Shown here in pieces: positions 59,706 to 64,000 of a DNA stretch of 64,000 bases (within the stretch, counting starts at the first letter, position 1; each line of letters begins with the position of its first letter). The stretch spans positions 124,001-188,000 of the forward strand of contig JAKFDE010000062.1 of assembly GCA_036676295.1 (NCBI GenBank). Direction: 5' to 3'. The position numbers and the translations under genes were made by a program. The notes under the pieces were generated by a model. It was not told the origin of the DNA, searched no databases, and was given only the letters and a program-made list of their open reading frames with translations. The DNA is from UBA4416 sp036676295 (lineage in GTDB: Bacteria; Bacteroidota; Bacteroidia; B-17B0; Aurantibacillaceae).

Positions 59706-61052
59706 GTGAACAATTCTCTTAAAAATAGTCACTTAAAAGAAACCATTTCTTTATCCATTCCTCTGGTATTAACCCAAATTGGGCATATCGTTACCGGAAT
59801 GGTAGATAATATTTTTTTGGGGAGATTAGGCAAAACAGAACAAGCTGCCGGCATCTTATCCAATAATCTCTTTGTGATTTTGTTGGTATTTAGTATTGGA
59901 ATGAGTTACGTATTAACCCCGGCTATTACTGACGCTCACGTCAATAACAACGACAAAGAAAAAGCGGCTTTATTCAAGAATTCGCTTTTTATCAATTTAA
60001 TGGTGAGCGTTGTATTATTTGTGATCTTATTTTTCTCTTCGCCCGTTTTAGCACACATGCAACAACCTGCAGATGTTGTAGAATTAGCGTTTCCGTTTTT
60101 TAATGTCTTAACCCTTTCCATCATTCCGGTTACTTTATTTTTTGTGTGTAAACAGTATACCGAAGGCTTAAGCAACACCAGAGCGGCCATGTACATTAGC
60201 GTAGTGGGCAACCTGTTAAATATTATTTTAAATTATTTATTAATTTATGGCAAGGCAGGCTTACCCGAATTAGGTTATATGGGCTCATGCTGGGCAACTT
60301 TTATTGCACGCGTATTTATGGGCGTTGGCTTTTTAGTTTTTGTATTTAGAAACAAAGCCGTGAATTCTTTTGTGAAGTATTACAAAGAAGTAAAATTAAA
60401 TGCCTACCATTTTTGGCCTTTATTAAAAGACGGATTAGCCTCAGCTCTTCAGTTTACGTTTGAAGTTGCAGCCTTTGCTATTTCGGGCTTAATGGCCGGC
60501 GTTTTTGGTAAAGAACAAATTGATGCGCATGGTATTGCTCTGAGTATGGCAGCTTTCACTTATATGTTTGCCAGTGGTATTGGTAGTGCTACAACTATTA
60601 GAGTAGGAAAATATTATGCTGTGGACGATCTTAAAAATGTAAAAACTGCCATCAACACGTCTTTTAAAACGGTTATTATAACTATGGGTGTCATGGCCTT
60701 GATCTTTGTTTCCCTGAATACAGTATTACCTATTATTTTCAGCAATGATGCTGAGATCATTTTAATTGCTTCTAAATTATTATTGTTTGCCGCTATGTTT
60801 CAATTATTTGATGGTACACAGGTTGTAGCCATTGGCGCCTTAAGAGGTTTGGAAGATTATAAATTCCCAACATCCATTGCCTTTATAGGTTATTGGATCC
60901 TGGCGCTGCCTTTATGCTATGTATTTGCTTTTATGTTTGACTTTAAAGTATATGGTGTGTGGATGGCTTTAAGTATCGGATTAGCTTTTGTGTCCATTGC
61001 TTTATACTTCAGGATAAGAACTTTGCTAAGAATAAAATCTATACCAGTATAA
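59706..61052 (+). CDS. MATE family multidrug/toxin efflux transporter
   Basis: A 448-residue membrane protein with about 12 helices in two related halves. The N-terminal half holds SLSIPLVLTQIGHIVTGMVDNIFLGRLG (about 13-40), the MATE signature segment with P-V and N-x-x-F-x-x-R-L-G. The second half begins near LPLLKDGLASALQFTFEVAAF. It exports organic cations or drugs with Na or H. GTG 59706 was preferred over TTG 59697 on promoter placement. The 3' end overlaps the opposing gene by 14 bp. Confidence 0.92.
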   Translation: MNNSLKNSHLKETISLSIPLVLTQIGHIVTGMVDNIFLGRLGKTEQAAGILSNNLFVILLVFSIGMSYVLTPAITDAHVNNNDKEKAALFKNSLFINLMVSVVLFVILFFSSPVLAHMQQPADVVELAFPFFNVLTLSIIPVTLFFVCKQYTEGLSNTRAAMYISVVGNLLNIILNYLLIYGKAGLPELGYMGSCWATFIARVFMGVGFLVFVFRNKAVNSFVKYYKEVKLNAYHFWPLLKDGLASALQFTFEVAAFAISGLMAGVFGKEQIDAHGIALSMAAFTYMFASGIGSATTIRVGKYYAVDDLKNVKTAINTSFKTVIITMGVMALIFVSLNTVLPIIFSNDAEIILIASKLLLFAAMFQLFDGTQVVAIGALRGLEDYKFPTSIAFIGYWILALPLCYVFAFMFDFKVYGVWMALSIGLAFVSIALYFRIRTLLRIKSIPV

Positions 61053-61632
61053 AATACAAACTGGCTAATACAAATAGCCCAAAGCTCGTTAACAAACCAT
61101 TTATGGTTAAGTGCTTATTAACATTGTACACAAAAAATCCAATGATCAAGGCAAAAGCACATAAGGTTAAGGAAGCATAAGAATTATTACTCCAGAAAAT
61201 AGTGTCATTATTGGCAAATTTCACCTTCACTATTTTATTAAACAAAAAATCTTTTCCGATAAATACAACATCATTAACCCTGGGTGCAGTAAAAAAATCA
61301 GAAGTTATAAGATGAATCCGTTTTCCATTAGTGAAATTCAACTGAACCTCAGCAATTGTTCTTTGTTTCACTTCAGGCGAAAAACTACCATAAGTACAGA
61401 TTGCACTGGAAACAAAACCTTTTTCCCACGAACATAAAATTAATATACTAAGAATACAGTAAGTTATAAATGCCGTCAAAAAAATATTAAATCGGTTAAT
61501 GATCTTAAAAAACAAAGTTGCTTTAAACGCCGCAATTTTTTCTTGTTGCTTTATCTTTTTTAATTCGATTACATAAAATAACTCTTCGGGAGATAAAGGG
61601 ATACGCGGTTTTCTCCGAGGTTGTTCTTGCAT
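61039..61632 (-). CDS. Membrane protein of unknown function
   Basis: A 197-residue protein. The N-terminus is basic with a charged helix (RRKPRIPLSPEELFYVIELKKIKQQEKIAAFKATLF, read in pieces). One hydrophobic segment lies at about 48-70, followed by a periplasmic beta-rich section (about 80-140) and two further helices (about 147-165 and 175-195). No family is recognised. It overlaps the end of the MATE gene by 14 bp as convergent genes and lies 12 bp downstream of the glycosyltransferase gene on the same strand. Confidence 0.6.
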   Translation of the reverse strand: MQEQPRRKPRIPLSPEELFYVIELKKIKQQEKIAAFKATLFFKIINRFNIFLTAFITYCILSILILCSWEKGFVSSAICTYGSFSPEVKQRTIAEVQLNFTNGKRIHLITSDFFTAPRVNDVVFIGKDFLFNKIVKVKFANNDTIFWSNNSYASLTLCAFALIIGFFVYNVNKHLTINGLLTSFGLFVLASLYFILV

Positions 61633-61644
61633 TAAAAAATAAAG

Positions 61645-62604
61645 TTACAGATTAATCTTTTTTTCCAGAAGGTAATTATTTCTATCAGGTGAGTTTCTTA
61701 AAATCAACTCTCCAATAAATCCTGCTAAAAATAGCATGGTTCCTAAAACCATGGATGTTAAAGCAATATAGAATGATGGACGATCCGCTAATAATCTTGC
61801 AGCTTTATGAATGATGAAGGCATGATAAAATTTATCAATACCTAAATATAAAACAGAAAACAAACCAACCATAAACATCAATGTTCCTATCAAGCCAAAA
61901 AAGTGCATAGGGCGTTTACCAAATTTCGATAAAAAAGTAATCGTTAACAGATCTAAGAAACCATTAATGAATCTATCCCAACCAAATTTGCTGACACCAT
62001 ATTTACGAGCCTGATGCTGAACAACTTTTTCGCCAATATTATAAAAACCTGCATTTTTAGCCAATACTGGGATAAAACGATGCATCTCTCCGTATATTTC
62101 AATGCTTTTTACTACATCTTTACGATAGGCTTTTAAACCACAATTCATATCGTGCAACTTAATGCCACTAATTTTGCGATTTGTCCAGTTGTATAGTTTT
62201 GAAGGAATATTTTTAGTGAAGGTGTTATCAAAACGTTTTTGTTTCCATCCACTTACTAAATCATAATTACCCGTTGTGATCATTTTATACAAATCAGGAA
62301 TTTCATCCGGAGAATCTTGCAGATCAGCATCCATGGTAATTACCACATCACCTTGTGCTGCCTCAAAGCCAACGTGTAAGCCGGGAGATTTGCCATAATT
62401 ACGACGAAACTTTAACGCTTTTACATTTGGATTCTTGGCCGCTAATGATTCGATCACTTGCCATGATTTGTCTTTGCTGCCATCATCTACAAATAAGATC
62501 TCATATGAGAATTTATGTTCATCCATTACACGCTTGATCCAGTCGTGAAGTTCCGGAAGAGATTCTTCCTCGTTAAATAATGGGATGACAACTGAAATGT
62601 TCAT
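61645..62604 (-). CDS. Glycosyltransferase family 2, polyprenyl-phosphate type
   Basis: A 319-residue GT2 enzyme. VVIPLFNEEESLPEL (about 5-19) opens the fold; FVDDGSKDKSW (about 39-49) and MDADLQDSPDEIP (about 93-105) hold the metal- and nucleotide-binding aspartates; HDMNCGLKAYRKDV follows the usual pattern. Two membrane helices at about 233-255 and 272-300 anchor it, as in GtrB-like or DPM1-like enzymes that charge undecaprenyl phosphate. The sugar donor is unknown. Start ATG is 62604; the SRP RNA gene lies 90 bp away in the opposite direction. Confidence 0.93.
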   Translation of the reverse strand: MNISVVIPLFNEEESLPELHDWIKRVMDEHKFSYEILFVDDGSKDKSWQVIESLAAKNPNVKALKFRRNYGKSPGLHVGFEAAQGDVVITMDADLQDSPDEIPDLYKMITTGNYDLVSGWKQKRFDNTFTKNIPSKLYNWTNRKISGIKLHDMNCGLKAYRKDVVKSIEIYGEMHRFIPVLAKNAGFYNIGEKVVQHQARKYGVSKFGWDRFINGFLDLLTITFLSKFGKRPMHFFGLIGTLMFMVGLFSVLYLGIDKFYHAFIIHKAARLLADRPSFYIALTSMVLGTMLFLAGFIGELILRNSPDRNNYLLEKKINL

Positions 62605-62684
62605 ATACTATATTTATAAATGCCGCAAGATTTAGCCAACGTACAAATTTTATTAAAATTATGCAGATTATGAAATAAATTATC

Positions 62685-62692
62685 TACTTTTG
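62685..62692 (+). promoter_or_regulatory. TAnnTTTG -7 element of the SRP RNA gene
   Basis: TACTTTTG ends 4 bp before the first base of the RNA helix. Confidence 0.65.
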
Positions 62693-62799
62693 CCGCGGGT
62701 AAGTCTCTCACGACCAGCTCCTGTCAAATCCCCCAGGATGGGAACATAGCAAGGGTAGATGGTTGAGCGGTGCGATGAGAGTAGCTTACCCTTTTTTTG
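62693..62799 (+). ncRNA. ffs: Small signal recognition particle RNA (4.5S type)
   Basis: A 95-nt rod. GGGTAAG (62697-62703) pairs with CTTACCC (62785-62791) and CTCTCA (62705-62710) with TGAGAG (62776-62781). The apical domain carries CCAGGATGGGAACATAGCAAG, whose GGAAC-A-U-A-GCAAG internal loop pattern is that of bacterial 4.5S RNA where Ffh binds; the GGAA tetraloop-like apex is also in place. A T run (62792-62798) follows directly as terminator. The 249 bp between the glycosyltransferase and the next protein gene hold only this gene. Confidence 0.88.
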
Positions 62800-62853
62800 T
62801 GCCCTAAAGTTTCGATACTATATTGAAGTAGAATTGATCGATTTAACCAAAAA

Positions 62854-63672
62854 TTAATGGTCGTAGGCATAACAAGGTGTTGATCTTGGGTTCAATTTCA
62901 CATTTAATGTTACACCAAAAAAGAAATACCAGTCTTTGGTTCTTGGATTCCCCCTTTGTTTATTAATGTTATTTCCTCCATTTTTTGATCTATCGGCTAA
63001 AGCCTGAGCAAGTGGACTGCTGTATGGATTGGTTGTATAATCAGCATAAGTTCCACTCACATCATCTAAATAATCAGTAAACGTTTTTCTTGGGCCCCAC
63101 TCCAATCCTATACCCACTTTTTTAGTCACATTCATTTTAGCGCCAATACCAAAAGGAATAGCCATTTGTGTTAATTTATACCCTTTTGATTGCCCCTCTG
63201 TTTTTAATGGCTGTAGATCTATCCATTGATTACTGATCTGTGCTCGTGGTTTAAACATAAATACATCCAATCCCAAAAACAAAAATGTGGTGAATTTATA
63301 TTTATCATTACTAATTCTGTACTCTAAAAAATTAAACTCAGCCAATAGATTGATTTCTCTAATAGAGGATTTAAAATTCAAATTACGTTGTAATTGATCC
63401 GGGTTATCGCTCTGTGAGTCGTCACCCATCACATTTCCAAAATTTATTCCGCCCCTGAAAGCGTAACGATAATTAGGTGTAAATCGGTAAAAAATACCTC
63501 CGGCAGGCTGGGTTAAATTAAAATGCTTGCTTGCATTCAGATCTCCGATATAGTAGGAACCACCTATGAAAGCCCCAATTTCATGTTGACGAAAATTGCG
63601 TTTTTTAGTTTGTGAAAAACCATTGCCTGAAAGCAAGATCAAAAAAACAAAAATATATAAGCCAAACTTCAT
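62854..63672 (-). CDS. DUF6089 family outer-membrane beta-barrel protein
   Basis: A 272-residue protein with a signal peptide (1-20, NGFSQ). Strands such as HEIGAFIGGSYYIGDLN, PAGGIFYRFTPNYRYAFRGGINFG, SIREINLLAEFNFLEYRIS and TTFLFLGLDVFMFKPRA alternate with turns and match DUF6089, an outer membrane barrel family of Bacteroidota of unknown role. The end is RSTPCYAYDH rather than a terminal aromatic, as in that family. Upstream lies 48 bp and then the end of another gene on the same strand. Confidence 0.85.
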   Translation of the reverse strand: MKFGLYIFVFLILLSGNGFSQTKKRNFRQHEIGAFIGGSYYIGDLNASKHFNLTQPAGGIFYRFTPNYRYAFRGGINFGNVMGDDSQSDNPDQLQRNLNFKSSIREINLLAEFNFLEYRISNDKYKFTTFLFLGLDVFMFKPRAQISNQWIDLQPLKTEGQSKGYKLTQMAIPFGIGAKMNVTKKVGIGLEWGPRKTFTDYLDDVSGTYADYTTNPYSSPLAQALADRSKNGGNNINKQRGNPRTKDWYFFFGVTLNVKLNPRSTPCYAYDH

Positions 63673-63720
63673 GAAACTATAAAACGTAGGATCTTTAAAA
63701 TTAGTATGTTTTAAAACAGA

Positions 63721-64000
63721 TTACAAGATAAGAAGTTTTACTCTATTGGTTGCGTTTTTTTCTTCGCTGGTAAGCAAATAGATACCAGAGGCTAGGTTTT
63801 GTTTTTTGAAAACATAAGTGGAATCGCTGCATTCATCAGCAAACACCAATTGACCGGTAGCATTATACAATTTGATCTTTTTAAAATTACTATTTTCAAA
63901 TAAAATTGTTGTTTCGCTTACCAATGGATTAGGAAAAATGCTCATCCCGGATCGATCTTCGATCTCTTTAATATTTGTAGCAACACTACACGTCATTGCT
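63721..64000 (-). CDS. C-terminal part of a type IX-secreted protein (type A sorting domain; 5' end outside window)
   Basis: At least 93 codons; the frame stays open to base 64000, so the protein starts beyond the window. The last 75 residues are a type A type IX sorting domain: MSIFPNPLVSETTILFENSN opens it with the FPNP motif, then KKIKLYNATGQLV, NLASGIYLLTSEEK and the final RVKLLIL. The cargo itself is not visible. It runs in the same direction as the DUF6089 gene. Confidence 0.88.
   Translation of the reverse strand, partial: AMTCSVATNIKEIEDRSGMSIFPNPLVSETTILFENSNFKKIKLYNATGQLVFADECSDSTYVFKKQNLASGIYLLTSEEKNATNRVKLLIL

Noticed and set aside
62697..62791. tRNA or tmRNA
   Set aside because: There is no anticodon arm or T-arm; the rod helix with GGAACATAGCAAG and the T run fit SRP RNA.
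1..64000. Prophage, IS element or integrative island
   Set aside because: No transposase, integrase, portal, capsid or tail gene and no tRNA attachment site is seen.

Overview
The window is chromosomal DNA of a Bacteroidota bacterium, most like Flavobacteriia or a near relative. The evidence is type IX secretion (a PorP/SprF protein, a giant SprB-like surface protein, one type B and one type A sorting domain), the gliding lipoprotein GldH, a TonB-dependent receptor with a carboxypeptidase-like N-terminal domain, BshC of bacillithiol synthesis, A/T-rich DNA with few Shine-Dalgarno sequences, and many promoters of the Bacteroidota type TAnnTTTG. There is no phage, IS element, rRNA, tRNA or CRISPR array. 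The one RNA gene recognised is the small SRP RNA at 62.7 kb. The window reads as core chromosome interrupted by a few accessory-looking loci.

Layout. 0-2 kb: the end of a probable MksF/MksE condensin operon, cut by the window edge. 2-4.5 kb: bshC and a DUF2071 gene overlapping by one base. 4.5-8.7 kb: a cold-adaptation neighbourhood with a cold-shock protein gene behind a long structured leader, a membrane fatty-acid desaturase, and a DEAD-box RNA helicase. 8.7-20.9 kb: housekeeping and hypothetical genes, including pccB-type carboxyltransferase, an M28 peptidase, thymidine kinase, adenine deaminase, a degenerate amidohydrolase and an RsmB-type rRNA methyltransferase. 21-28.9 kb: a heavy-metal efflux operon (CDF, small His/Asp-rich secreted protein, CusA-TolC fusion, CusB, second CDF), followed by a secreted rhodanese. 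29-31.4 kb: secreted hypotheticals and phosphatidylserine decarboxylase. 31.4-40.9 kb: the PorP/SprF and SprB-like pair, with about 30 cysteine-bearing repeats in one 2836-residue protein.

40.9-49.7 kb: NUDIX, kdsC, a DUF2520 gene, a cytochrome c maturation cluster (ccmB-C-D-E-VOC-F; CcmE has CxxxY where HxxxY is usual), glutathione peroxidase and an SDR. 49.9-51.8 kb: ricT overlapping gldH. 51.8-56.1 kb: a probable metal-uptake locus (Cys-rich BNR lipoprotein, TonB receptor, small CC-motif protein) preceded by two tandem dyads upstream of a TAnnTTTG promoter. 56-59.6 kb: obgE, an adenylate kinase fused to a histone H1-like basic tail, hpt and a thioesterase. 59.7-64 kb: a MATE exporter, a membrane protein, a glycosyltransferase, the SRP RNA, a DUF6089 outer membrane protein and the end of a type IX-secreted protein.

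Intergenic DNA carries several families of palindromic or gene-tail repeats seen more than once here. Several promoters sit so close to the start codon that the mRNA should be leaderless, and at least four genes have TTG as the only reasonable start. All functions are read from sequence motifs and family knowledge; no searches were run.
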